Shown: piece by piece, positions 35,807 through 47,875 of the stretch
How the letters are laid out: each line of letters opens with the position of its first letter
Numbering within the stretch: position 1 is the stretch's first letter
NCBI RefSeq assembly: GCF_008831285.2
Contig: NC_045147.1
Span: forward strand, 6,540,334 to 6,604,333
DNA length: 64,000 nucleotides
Direction: 5' to 3'
From: Nymphaea colorata
Taxonomy: Eukaryota > Streptophyta > Magnoliopsida > Nymphaeales > Nymphaeaceae
Notes under the pieces: model-generated
What the model was told of the DNA's origin: nothing
Database searches by the model: none
The model's input: only the letters and a program-made list of their open reading frames with translations
Made by a program: the position numbers and the translations under genes

Positions 35807-36253
35807 TGTTGGGTTCTTTGCAGCGGAATGACACCATGGATCAGCTCTTCGTCTGCGCAACACGTTCACCAGTGGCGTCTCCAGCCGAGCGTCAATGCAG
35901 CTGCAACACCGTTTGAAAAGGGGCGAAAGAAAGAAGAAGAAGAAGAAGAAAAGCAGTAGCTGAGAATCAGATAATTCTGGGTTTCCTTTTATGAGCACCG
36001 ACTAGGGAGATCAATCGATTAAACCCTAGGGTTTGCTTTTACGAGGCATGGACGAGAGAGATCAATCGATTAAACCCTAAGTCAGAGAATCAAGCTCGCA
36101 AGAAATAGGTTTTCCAATAGTCCAGCGAGCGGGCGGTTACGGTAAGGAGAGATTGGATTGGTAGAGAGAATCAAGCTAGTAACTGCAAATATGCAAATGG
36201 CTCCTCCCTTGCATGTACGAAATAAATGGGTAGGGCTCTTAGCCACTATCCAT
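35807..36253 (-). repeat. 5' LTR of the 30.7-36.3 kb element
   Basis: The partner of 30664-31045, but longer (447 bp) because a segment of about 50 bp containing GATCAATCGATTAAACCCTA is duplicated in tandem near 36005-36080. The outer end is altered (CATGC in place of CAACA). Confidence 0.8.
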
Positions 36254-36539
36254 GCTTACAAGCAAGCAACAGTTAAATCTGAATTCTAGCTGTCGTTACT
36301 GTTACCTTTTGGAATCTATATGGTACGTTACAGGTTTCCTTGCCCCTGTAGAGCAGGGGTGACATCTTGGTATTGAAGCATGCCCTAGGTTCCAAATGTT
36401 GAGCATACATATCGAATGAGTCGGATAATTATTGTAGAAACTCAAAAAATATGGCAAATTTTGTAGAGAAATGTTACTCTGACATGGAGATTGTGGTCAG
36501 GAAATCGAGGCACCACAAAGAGAAAGAAAGAGAGAATTT

Positions 36540-36553
36540 GAAAAGATAAAAAC

Positions 36554-36594
<41 letters not shown>

Positions 36595-36788
36595 ATTTAT
36601 AAAAAAAGACTTTACACCAAAAAAAGAAAAAGAGGTTTTAGAACGATATATATGAAAATTTATAAAGAAAAGATCTTAAATCAAAGAGAGAAAGATATTA
36701 CGAAAGATATTACAAAGATATATATATAAATTAAATAAGATTTTAAATAAAAAAGACAGACAAAGGCTTTAGAAAAGGTTTTAGAAAG

Positions 36789-36826
<38 letters not shown>

Positions 36827-36908
36827 ATTTGTAAAAAATTAAATCAAAGAAAAAAAAAGTTTTTAAGTGAGAGACATATATTAGAGATTTTTGAAAGGAT
36901 ATGAGAGG

Positions 36909-36946
<38 letters not shown>

Positions 36947-37030
36947 ATATATATGAAAGCTTAGGAAAAAGATTTTAAATCAAAGTAAAAAAAAAGAGAA
37001 AGATATATATATATATATATAAAAGCAAGC
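36540..37030. repeat. Degenerate A-rich satellite with (AT)n spacers
   Basis: Four to five diverged units, each an (AT)n run (36559-36590, 36790-36822, 36909-36954, 37003-37020), then GAAAATTTATAAA and an A/G-rich stretch with TTTTAAATCAAAG. Confidence 0.75.
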
Positions 37031-37270
37031 AAGGTAATAATTATTTTATTTATCACAAAAAAAAGTTAAAAAAAAACTCTAAGTTTGCAATTGATAAAAC
37101 ACTAAAGATTCTTCAACGGTTAAGTTATACCAAAAAAAAAATTAAAAATATATATAAAGAGATTTTTTTTGTATTTAATAAGATTTTCATGCTAATTTTA
37201 TGTTTTTTGAATTACTTTCAATTTTTTTCTTTTTAAATAACCCTTGACCAAGAGGAATTAAAGGGATTAA

Positions 37271-37288
37271 GGGCGGGCGGGGGTGGGG
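37271..37288 (+). other. G-quadruplex motif
   Basis: GGGCGGGCGGGGGTGGGG has four G-tracts of at least three separated by single-base loops, the strongest quadruplex-forming pattern in the window. Confidence 0.7.
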
Positions 37289-37639
37289 TGGTTGGTTATT
37301 TTGGGCTAATAAGGTTGGCTTTTGCCCCTTGGCCACCAAGAGGGATCCCACATAAAAAAAAATTTGAAAATCATATTTTAAAAGGCAAAATGGCTTTTTT
37401 GTTAAAAATGGGTCCGACTTCATTTTTTATACATATCAGGTTTGCTCGGTTGAAAAAGCATTCCGATCGACATCTAACGCTCAGATCAAAGATTACACAA
37501 GTATTTTAGGCTGAAAACATGTTTTTTAAAGTTTTTGGGGCATGTCAACATTGAGACAAAAAACAGAAGGAAGGTTTGTGTGCGTGCGCACGATGCTAAC
37601 AAGTGTTGAAATTTGTTATTTTGGCATTAACTTTGGATT

Positions 37640-38260
37640 TTGTGTTGAGATTCATGATTTGTATCCAAATCTAATCTAAATTTAGATTTTGGATTTAAAG
37701 CTTGCATTTGGATTTGGATATGGGTCTATTGGTTTGTTTTGGATCCAAGGTTGAGATTTGAATTTGACATGAATTTGAAGGATATGTTGGATCTAAGATC
37801 AAGATTTGGAATTGGATATGGATCTAGATATCTGTTGTGGAGTGAGATTGGGCCCAAGGTCCGAAATTAGATCCAAATTGCTGTAAAAATGGTTGAAATC
37901 ACTGAAATCTATTCAAATAAATTGAATACAGCCTCTTAGAAAGATTTGAGGTGATAATACATGTTCATCATGTTCATCTGGATCCAGACTAACACATTCT
38001 ATTCCATTTTGATCCAAATCGTGACTTTTAGATCCATCTGGATCGAAACTCTTACTTTTGGTTCCATTCATATCCAAAATGTCACTTTCAGATCCATTTA
38101 AATCCAACATACTTTTTATAACTATTTCGATCAAAAATAGCATTTTTGGATCCATTTAGATTCTCAGAATCTGTTTTGGATCCAAATCTCCATTGGGATC
38201 TAAATAATATAATAAATCCAAAATTTACATCCAAAACTCTATCCAAATCCAAAATTTCAT
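37640..38260. repeat. GATCCAAAT-rich degenerate repeat, with a 30-bp unit
   Basis: GGATCCAAAT/GATCTAAAT words recur every 20-40 bp, mainly in one orientation before 37880 and the other after 37975. In 37973-38107 the spacing is a regular 30 bp. On the minus strand this gives a ten-residue unit (LDLNGSESDI, LDMNGTKSKS, FDPDGSKSHD, LDQNGIECVS). Similar words are frequent in 32300-34300, inside the decayed LTR element. Confidence 0.7.
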
Positions 38261-38289
38261 TTCAGATATTATTGTGCCCAAAACTCGGT

Positions 38290-41135
38290 GCATCGTAAAG
38301 CTTCCACAGATTTTCCTTCATTCTCATCTAAAGATTTCCAAGATTTTCCCAAATTACCCTTGGATCCATTTCAAAATGTCAAAAACTCTTTGTTTTCCAA
38401 AATATGCCTAAAATACCCTTCATTTTATCGAAATTACAACATTTTTTTCAAAAAATTTAAAAAAGAAGAGCAAAATGACACGTCAAGGCTGCGCACTGAC
38501 CGTGCCAAGCCGTGCACTAGTCATGCACCGGCCGCGCCGAGCCGTGCGCTGGCCTGGCTGTTCTGGATGAATAGCACCGCCAGGCAGTAGGCTGTGCCTA
38601 GTTAGGCCAGGCCAGGCTGGCCCTGGCTAGCTGTCCTAGCTGTGCCTAGCCTTGTGAGGATGAGTTTTTTTGGTATTTTTCTCAGTCAAGAACGGACTGG
38701 CCAGGCTAAACAAGTTAAAAAAGACCTTTGACTGGAACTATCCAACCTTTTTACATTATGAAATGACAAATAGACCCTTTTAGGTAATTATGCTTTTCCT
38801 TTAGTAGAGTAGAGTAGATTAGAATTTAATTTCTTTCTCAAATAGACTTAAAAAGAGACAATATATGCCTCGCTCTCTTTTAGACTTAGGTTCTCTTTAA
38901 TTAGCTTTTAGACTTAGGTTCTCTTTAATTAGTATGTTTAAATGAAATTCCAAAGTGATTAATCCCTTAATAGTGGTACTATTCTTGTTGTAAGAAAATA
39001 AAATAATCATTTCTTAATATTTCAAACGAGCCTACTAATTTTCTTGTTCATTATGAATAATGTTTCTTCTCTTTCTTAGATTTAGGTTTCTCTTTAACTA
39101 GTTTACTTAAATGAAATTTAAGAACTACTAATTCCTTAATTGTGGTACAAATCTTGGTTTAAGGGAATAACTGATCATTTTATCAATCATGCACATTTAG
39201 TTTAATGAAGCACACACTTCACTTTTAATTAGAATTTAAATGAGATGGATTTAGTACTCTACTCTAAGTACTAACTTGGGTATAAGAGTAATCTATACTT
39301 GCTTAAACTCTAATTAGGTACACCGTTTTTAAATTGCATCCATGTTTTTTTTCAAAGAAATTCAAAAACACAAGAATTTCAAAACAAGTTTTTTCTAAAA
39401 GATTCAAAGATTTAAATGATTAGGATATCCCAAAAACCTAAGACCCAAACATCAAAGCAATGGTTAACTTTCCAAACTTGGTTTAAACCTTGAAATGAGC
39501 CTAAGCTTCAAAATCACAAAATCATAAAGCAGAATCTTGGGTTTTAAAATGTTAACCTAAACTAAAACATAAAACTATCCTTATTTTTAACTAAGCCCTT
39601 AGTTTTTTAAAGCCCCAATTTTTAAATCATGTTACAATTTAAAGTTCAAACCATTTCCAAAACCTTAAAAATCAATCTTGATGACACTTCAAACCCCAAG
39701 TCCCGAACTTGAAAATCTTCTCAAAATTTGAACATTTAGAAAATTCTAACTATCAAAGAACTGATTTAAAACTCAACCTTCAATCCGAAACAAGTCTTTC
39801 AAAATTCAATTTCAAACCAAATCACCAATCAATCTAAAACTTAAGACCTAGACCTAGTTTTTGACCTTCAAACCTAGTAACATAATTCTAGTCATCAAAT
39901 CTTTGAGATGCATGCATCATATAGCTAAGGGTAAAGCGTTGTATGGCCTATGATGACAATGGGGATTATTATGAACCATAAGTTTTGAGGTCAAATCAGA
40001 TCTTAACAAACCATTACTTTCAAAATTTAGGGCAGGTTTGTTTCATTTTTTGCATTATGAACATGATGTTTATTAAATACTTAGACAATAGAAGGGTAAA
40101 GCTTAGTCCTTGGTTTGATTACCCCTAGTAAAAGTGCCAATAACGGTCAAGCCTCGTACCGATGGGTTGGGTTCCATTTTCCTAAAAATCCCTCACAAAT
40201 CACAACAGAGGTGAGTCAAATTAAGAACAATTAACATGTGGACCGGTGAAATTTTATGTATAAACAGTTTGGTGACGTGATGAGACATGTCATTGTTTGA
40301 TTAAGCTTATCTTTATTTGTTTAACATTCTAAATGCATCTGAACTTTAGAGCCCAAGGTGTCCCACGTAAATTTAGGCATGGTTTGTTATGACTAATTGA
40401 GGAGGATTTATGCATGTTTGCATAGACGTAGAGAAATATAACTCTCCTCAATTTAGGAATTGAATGAAAACAATGTTTTCTCTCTTTTGATTTTAATTAC
40501 CATCTTAGGCCTCATCGCATTAGAGTCAATAGTTTGTCCTAGTCATCATGTTGTTGGATTTACCTTGTAGGCAGTAGAACTGAGGAAAGTTTTACAACTG
40601 GACCAACCTGTAGAGCTAGGTTTTAGCTCCCTTTTGCTAGTACTTAGGCACTAGCCCTCTATGTAGACAATGGATCAAGGAGAATGAAGAAAACCAAACT
40701 TTAGAACCCAATGGAGAGGTCTATGTCATGTATTATGAGCTTTGCTAAGGTATATAGGCATAACTAAACATGAAACTATTGATGATTTTAAACCCCAGCT
40801 CTTTCCAAAAGAAAAAAAATGCATGATAGATTTTTTAGGAAATGTTTGTATATAAATGTTGTGTATATATATTTTTTACTTTCTTTATCTCAACATTCTC
40901 TTGGATATATCATAATAGTGGAATCAACAAATATTTTTAATCACTACGTGATCAAGTTCCTTCAAGTTTGAGTTAAGTTAGCATTATCATTGGATCAAAT
41001 TTAAGTCTCTACTGACTCATCTTCAATCGATATGCTCATCAATATTTGTCAATCTTAGTTTTATCACCCACCATAGTCACTTGTATTTTCTAACATTATT
41101 CCCAACAAAATGAACAAGTCTTATACCATTTTGAG
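38290..41135. other. Intergenic DNA, no gene recognised
   Basis: It holds a short GC-rich stretch with repeated GCCAGGC/GTGCCTAG words (38470-38660), a 29-bp unit in tandem at 38881-38934, and a diverged direct repeat (about 38890-39010 against 39075-39190). No protein motif was seen. Confidence 0.45.
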
Positions 41136-41314
41136 TGTAACAACGCAACCCACTCTTGGGATTGGGCCCCTGGTTCGGTGGATCCCAACTTGCCCTACCA
41201 GTTTTGGCTCCAACTCTAAAAAGGCTAAGACCAGGATAATCATCTCATTAATGACCTCCCTTTATAAGATCCCTCACGATCTTCAATACGAGACTAAACT
41301 TATGGAGTGTTACA
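41136..41314 (-). repeat. TRIM 3' LTR
   Basis: 179 bp, TGTAACA...TGTTACA. It shares AATCATCTCATTAATGACC with its partner and, on the minus strand, contains CTTATAAAGG, which is TATA-like. Confidence 0.9.
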
Positions 41315-41375
41315 ATCCATCCCTTAAGGCACACACGTCCACGTGTGTGGGACCCCAGGTCCAAGTATTGAATCT

Positions 41376-41388
41376 GGCTCTGATACCA
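41376..41388 (-). other. TRIM primer binding site
   Basis: The minus strand reads TGGTATCAGAGCC, complementary to tRNA-Met. Confidence 0.88.
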
Positions 41389-41389
41389 C

Positions 41390-41580
41390 TGTAACAACCC
41401 GACTCACTCTTGAGCTTGGGCCCCTGGTTCGGTAGATCTCAAACCTGCCCCCTAGCAGTTTCGGCTCCAACCCTAAAATGGCTAGAACCAGGACAATCAT
41501 CTCATTAATGACCCCCCTTTATAAGCCCTTGAAGATCCCTCACAATCTTCAATAAGAGATTAAACTTATGGGGTGTTACA
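41390..41580 (-). repeat. TRIM 5' LTR
   Basis: 191 bp, one base from the primer site. Small indels explain the difference in length from the partner. Confidence 0.9.
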
Positions 41581-44500
41581 ATGAGATATTCCTTTCGCCT
41601 TCATTATTAATGTCAATTCCCTTTGTATTCCATTTTAAGATTCACTTCTATTTTGTGTGGTTTCCTTTTATTTTTCTATTGATTAGTTTAAAAACCCCTC
41701 ACATTTAATCCTTAGTGGTTAAAACTCCAAAGTTTCAAATATCTTCTTGTGTATAGCTGAATGGATGATTATCCAGAGTTATTCATATATTTTAGAATCT
41801 TTTTCCTTTTTGAAATTTACCATACTTTCCAGATTTATCATGTCTGTACGATCTACTCGAGCTATTCATCCAATCTCCTCAATTGAACATGTTGTCAAAC
41901 TTTTTTCAATGAAACTACTTCCACATGGTGTAATTGGGACTAGGTTTAGTCTAAGGCCTAACCTCGGTGAGCTACTTTGAAACCAGTGGGCTTAGTTTGC
42001 TAGAAATAAGTTTACTTGGCCCAACCATCTCCAACTAAGCTTAGTAGGCTTGGATATGAGAAAATAGGGTTGGACAGCTTTCAAGTTTTTGACCTAGGGC
42101 ATGCCCTAATTCTGGATGAAGTCTATAAGTGAGCCAATCTTGATTATATGGATGGATTCAGTTGTACAACTTGCTAAGTCTTATGAAAAAATTAATGCTT
42201 CATGAAAATGTAGGATTTATATGCATAAGACTTAAGAAAATCCAAAACATGATACATGGAAGCATTTCCAAATTGCCGCTACTTTCCCTTGACAAATTTC
42301 TAGGATTTTTGGATTATTTACGCTTTCATTTTTCTTATTTATCAAACAGCAAAAACTTGTTTAATAATTCAATTTTTAGAGATTGACCAGCCTCAATTTA
42401 TGCTAAAACCACAAGTAAAGTGACAAACTAATGAAGAAAACTAGATAAATTGGACTCTAGAAAGGTTCTTAATGGAGTTTTCTCTAGGTAGCCGAGGAAC
42501 TTAGACCAGGGTTGTCACAAATAGAAAATGCTGAAAAATGCAGAAATTTTAAAAAAAATCCCTTTAAAATTCAGCTCAAAATAATACATAGATTGACACA
42601 GGCCACTAAGAGAGTGAAATTAGTGAGCATAGTATTTGAATAATAGAAAATTAAGTTGTCTTTGAAGTACCTTAATTCAAGGGAAACTGGGGGTAATTGA
42701 AGGTTTTTTCCACAAGCCTAGCTAACACTTCCAATTATATTTCCCAAGTTCTCCCCCTATGCTAAATGGAGTTGTTGAACCTGACCTTAGTTTGGCCTAG
42801 GTTGACTAATCTTGGTTGAGCAGGAAATTAAATCAGGTCTCACTAAGTGAAGTGAGAGTGACATAGTGACAAGATTTTGCTTAGTTTTAGCAAAAACTAG
42901 ATGATATTTTTGCACACAATTTTGTGAATTGCTTACCAATTTCATCTAGAATCCAAAAATGCACTAGACATGTGAGATTGGAGTTTATTAATGCAATCTT
43001 CTAGCATAAAAGTGGCCTTCAAGAACGACATCTGCCCTCTTCTCATTATTATTTACTTGTTACTAGCATACAAACGACATTCAATAGTGACAAGTGCCCT
43101 CTTCTTGTGAGTATTGCTTGCTCACTTGTCCAACAGCATGCATGAAGAAAGCTAACATGTGTGCCTTAATGATCAATGGTTCATGATGCTCTGGGTCATA
43201 AAGACTCATCATCATTTTCATAATTCATTAATTTACGACAAAAATGGTATTGTGATGGATGGTCAACATGACATGTAACTATCCCAACATACTATCATAA
43301 TGATTGACGTTCAAAATGATCTACCATCATAAATCCCCATCATCCTTACCTCAAAAGACTTGGAGTGATGGATTCTTATCTTAGATGTTCATGGATTATC
43401 TCTCATATTTGCACTTGGTAAAAGAGATTGTAAGCAAGAAATTCCACAAATGAATTGTAGAAAAGACACAAATTTGTTCAAGGGCTGAAGTATATGAAGG
43501 AGCTTTTCACTATACTGGCATCTATATGTGACTAGTGATGACAAATGTTGGCATTAGAAAATTTGATGAACTTATAATATAAATGGACATGAATGATAGT
43601 ATCAAGACATAGTTTTTTCTTGAGCATATTCTCATTACTTGAAGGTAATTTAGAAATGATTACTGTTTTTGGTATATGCATTCATAACAATTTTTTGAGA
43701 AAAAGAGTTACAGTTTATCATTTTAAATTTATGCACTCATGCTAACAATTCTATCATGAAAACTAACTCCAACACTTTTAGTTAGAAAGGATTTTCAAGA
43801 AAAATTTTGTCATGATCTTATCATTTACATCTATTTGCTTTACAAATTTATAATTTTCTAAAAACAACAATCTTTGGAGCTTCTTTCAATGATATACATG
43901 CCTTCTATAGTGATGCTCTTGTGCAATTTGGGCAAATAGGAAAATGATTAAGCATTAATCACTCATAGAATCTCTTTGGAATGGCCTTGTGTATGGAGTT
44001 AGAATTTATGAACCAATTTGCATCAACGATGTAAATACTTACTTTTATAACATAATTTTTACGTATACAAAATTTTCCACATTCTGATTGCAAGATGTGT
44101 CAATTTATAGATGCTTGTCCCCAATTTCTTCTTCACTAGTAACCTAGGATTGGAGTCTCTTGCTCTAAGTTCAAAGAATAGCACACTGATTTTTAGATAA
44201 ATATTTTAATATGCTATAAATTCATGTGATTAGTCAATTGGCTATGTTTGTGATGTTTGATAAGTTTGTGCACCTGGAACAAAGCAAAACATGAACATAA
44301 ATACAAAAAAAAAATTCTTGACATATGCTCATCCATTTGGAAGGCAATATAAAAGTCAAAACCCATTTTCAATTCATTTGGAAATAGCTTACAACATGCA
44401 TTTCACCACTTCATAACACTCTATCTCTTTCACTGAAGGTGATTCTTTAGGTTTGATGGTCTAAATGATGCATTGTCTTGCTCATCCCACTTGTCGATAT

Positions 44501-47480
44501 AGTTGTATATCTGCCTTAGAGAGATACTAGCATCAAACATAAACCCTTTAATTGCTGCATGAGCGTGTGTTATCTTTTAACATGGCCCCAACATGCAGGC
44601 AATTGTAAGGGTAGCCAAGAAGTGGTTCTGATCGGTAATGAACATTCTAACAAAAAAAATTACCATTTAAAAGCCCCTTAATTACAATCTTTTGTATGAG
44701 ATCCACATCTTTACATACCCCTATATATATATATATAAGAACCACTTTTTGATTTTTTTTTCTCAACTTCTACACACTAAACCCAAGGGTGAGTGCATAC
44801 TAATTATACAAGATGAAAGTTTCTTCTTTGTAGCTGAACTCCAAACCCAAGATTGAAAGCATACTTGTTCTAGAAGTTGAAGGTTTCTTGATTGTTACTA
44901 AATTTCATTCCTTTATGTAAGCATCAAACTCACCATAAGTGGTGGAGCCAAGAATTTTTTCTTAAGAAGGCCGAATTATATTTTCCAAAATTTCTACTAG
45001 GGCTAAATATATTGTAAAGGGGTGAGACCATAATTTTTGTAAGTTTTAACATGTGGTTTTTTGTTTTTCAAAATCAAAAGGGGGAGGTGGGAAGGGGGCC
45101 CATAGCCCTTGCCAGGTCCCTTGCCTCTATCACTTCTCACCATAGCCTTGTTGTGCATGCATATATCTATTGGAATACTTTCCTCTACCCTATGTGTGTT
45201 CTTATTACCTTCATGTGCATCAAACTTACCACTTTCTATTTGTGTGTGCACATATATGCTAAAATACTTTTCCTTAGTATGTGTGCATCAAGATGATCTT
45301 TGCATGCATAAAATTCATCACTTATTTGTTCATGCACCCATTTATTGGAATATTATCCTTTGCTCCATGCACCTCATGATAATCCTCACCTGTGTCAAGA
45401 TCACTATTGTGTTGTATGTGCATGCACATATCCACTAGAATACTTTCCTCTATTTCATGTTCATCAAAATAATTTTCACAAACGCGATAGAATTTATCAC
45501 CAGTCTATTAATTCATGCATGCAAATACTAGAAAATCTTTCCCTGATTTATGCATATTAGGCAAATAAGTACCCCATTCAAAATCTTCTTCAATATAATC
45601 ACACTAATTACATTTTTTTTACCCATCTCTTTTGTCTTTTCATGATTGCTGTCTTCAACATTTACAACTGCATTTATAGGCCACAATTTAGTTAAACTTT
45701 GTATGTTGTCACAATAGTAACAACATTTGTAAAAAATGTGACAACTTTTTATTAAATGCTAGGACTACATAATAACTATAGTATAGTAGTATGGTCAATA
45801 TATTGGTAAATGATAGGAGACTGATTGTGTCATAGATCAGGCTTGCATTAAAGTCACATGTAAAAGTTTTAATAGTCAAACCTTTAATAGCTAAACATGA
45901 AATGTTGTCATAATGATAATAGCATCTTATGAAACTTAATATACCATTCCATGTGATGCTTGTCATACAATTACTACACTACAACTGCAAAGTCGATACA
46001 ATGGTATAATGACAATAAACTCACAGTGTTAAAACAATTATTTCGTTAGGGGGTCTTTGGTTAATATAATAGTAAATAGTGTCATACAAACCTACTCCAA
46101 AAAATGGTTTAGATTCATGAAACACTATAACATGGTGTTCCATGAATATAGCCCAATTATTAGGGCATATTCATGGAACACAACCAAATGTCCCTTTAAA
46201 TTTACAAATATTTCACCACTAACTATTCAAGTCTTCAATAGCAAAAACTAGTACGTTGTTAAAATTGTAGTAGCATCATATCGATCATGTGAACTAAAAT
46301 AGTAAAGCATAGGTCCTCATAATGATCCTAGCATTTTAAAAATACAACATGATTACTATGTTATGCTTCTTTTGCCATTACTATAGTATGGTTGCATAGT
46401 TGAAATAACGGTACAATGCTAATACAATTGTATGTTATGTATGAAGCTAACATTAGATAATGATATCTGCAAAGTTACACATACTTCACCACTAAATAAA
46501 CAGGTTTTCAATAGATAGATATTTCAATGACAATTATATAATCCAAATAAACTGAACTAAAATGATAATGTATAGTTGACACATACTTGATGCTAGAATA
46601 ATGATGATGTTTTTGCAGATGGTGCTTGAGTGTAATCTGACATAGAAGATTATAAACATGTGTAAAATCCCATTGTGTCTCTCAATGGACGTGATCATGA
46701 CCAAGTACTATATGCTCTAGTAAAACTATGTTTGGACAAAATCTCGTTCACATTCTGCTCTTCCAATACCTTCCCTTGAACATATAACAAGTGACTTAAA
46801 TACTTATTGTCATGCATAATGTTAATAAGTTTCTAGCAAAGTTTTTATATACTTCACATATTTGTATAATGAAGACGTCATCTACCAGCAGGTCCCTACT
46901 AGAGGTTAGACACCTCAAGGGGAGGGCAGATGGTAGGAAGACTGAAAAAAATAAGCTGTCAGATGCTTCAAGAGGAGGGAAAATGGCAGAGAGTGAAAGA
47001 AATAGTGGAGTTTGATAAGCATATGTGGAAACGAAGAGGTAAGTGGATTTGTGGAAACAAAGGTGAGATGTGCACAAACAGTGGAGGAAATATGTTCGAA
47101 ACATGCCTTTACTTAGGGGATAAGTCGAGGGCATTTCTAGATTGTTCATTTTTCATTTGTCACTCAGTCAAAGGCATCTATTGTACACTTAGATTGCATA
47201 ATGACCAAAAAAACACCAATCAGTGAAAACGATAAAAAAAAAAGCTAATGTAAAAGTTAAAAGGCCAATAACAACATTACTTTTTTTAAAATCACCAAAT
47301 TAGCCTGCTCTCACTTCGTTTTTTTCCTTGTACATTGGTGGTGCACGCAACTCATTCTATCAGAGAGCCTTTTTTTTTTTTTTTGTTTGATGGCGTTGTG
47401 CATGCGATTAATATCCACTGAAAAAGAAAGGGGATGCAGCGTATTTTGATGATTTTCAAAAAAGGAAATTTTTATTTTCG
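41581..47480. other. Intergenic DNA with a minisatellite, no gene recognised
   Basis: Apart from the degenerate tandem repeat at 45140-45560, no gene, RNA or transposon was recognised. Open frames at 45109-45438 and 46796-47149 are low-complexity or repeat-derived. Confidence 0.45.
45140..45560. repeat. Degenerate minisatellite of about 90 bp
   Basis: About five diverged units, each with TGCATGCACATAT, ATTGGAATACTTTCCTCTA, a CATGTGCATCAA-like word and a TTCATCACTTAT-like word. Units begin near 45146, 45243, 45325, 45417 and 45508. Confidence 0.7.
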
Positions 47481-47875
47481 ACAATGATTTTTACAATCTC
47501 CTTCTCTCTTTCTTTTTTTGTCCTTGTAACTGTCCCATTTTTAATGAACTGGGATATTTTGGTTATTTCACACCATGCCACAAGTCCCGAGCACAAACAT
47601 CGCGCAGATGACCCGCTTCGGCCGCGGACTGCCTACGCATCCCGTAAATTTAGATCATTGACCCGCACCAGGCAAGGCCGAGGAAAACCGTGCAAAGCGA
47701 AAGTAAAAAGAGAGACGGGCTATATTTTTCCAAGGGAATTCCTGTCGTTCTCCAGGAGTCTATTTTCTCAAATTGTATATTTTCTTGAATGGTACACGAG
47801 GAGGCCATGGTTGAAGAAGACAGAGGGTTGGAATTGGTCAGGGTGAGAGAGAGAAATATATGGTGAGGTGAAACA

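Larger units (their letters stand above)
30664..36253 (-). mobile_element. Decayed LTR retrotransposon (Copia-like), minus
   Basis: Two related LTRs flank 4.8 kb. The minus strand has the Copia order of signals: 5' LTR (35807-36253), primer site GGTATCAGAGAC just inside it, and a polypurine tract AAGTAGGAGA next to the 3' LTR (30664-31045). A remnant that looks like the Copia RNase H tail lies just before the polypurine tract. The rest of the interior is AT-rich non-coding DNA, plus a GC-rich island at 34960-35560. No convincing target duplication was found. Confidence 0.75.
41136..41580 (-). mobile_element. TRIM (short non-autonomous LTR element)
   Basis: Two LTRs of 179 and 191 bp flank only 75 bp. 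Ends are TGTAACAAC...GTGTTACA. The minus strand has a perfect TGGTATCAGAGCC primer site beside the 41390-41580 LTR and a purine tract (AAGGGATGGAT) beside the other. Flanks TTGAG/ATGAG are a probable 5-bp target duplication with one change. No 5S rRNA-like segment was recognised, so I do not call it Cassandra. Confidence 0.9.

Noticed and set aside
36540-38260. Regularly spaced repeats that might suggest a CRISPR-like array
   Set aside because: Units are degenerate, spacers are not unique and the context is a plant nuclear genome; this is satellite-like DNA.
45109-45438. 109-codon plus frame with hydrophobic and Cys/His content
   Set aside because: It is produced by the degenerate minisatellite and another frame is also open; not a gene.
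46796-47149. 117-codon minus-strand open frame
   Set aside because: Low-complexity and overlapped by plus-strand frames of similar length, with no family motif.
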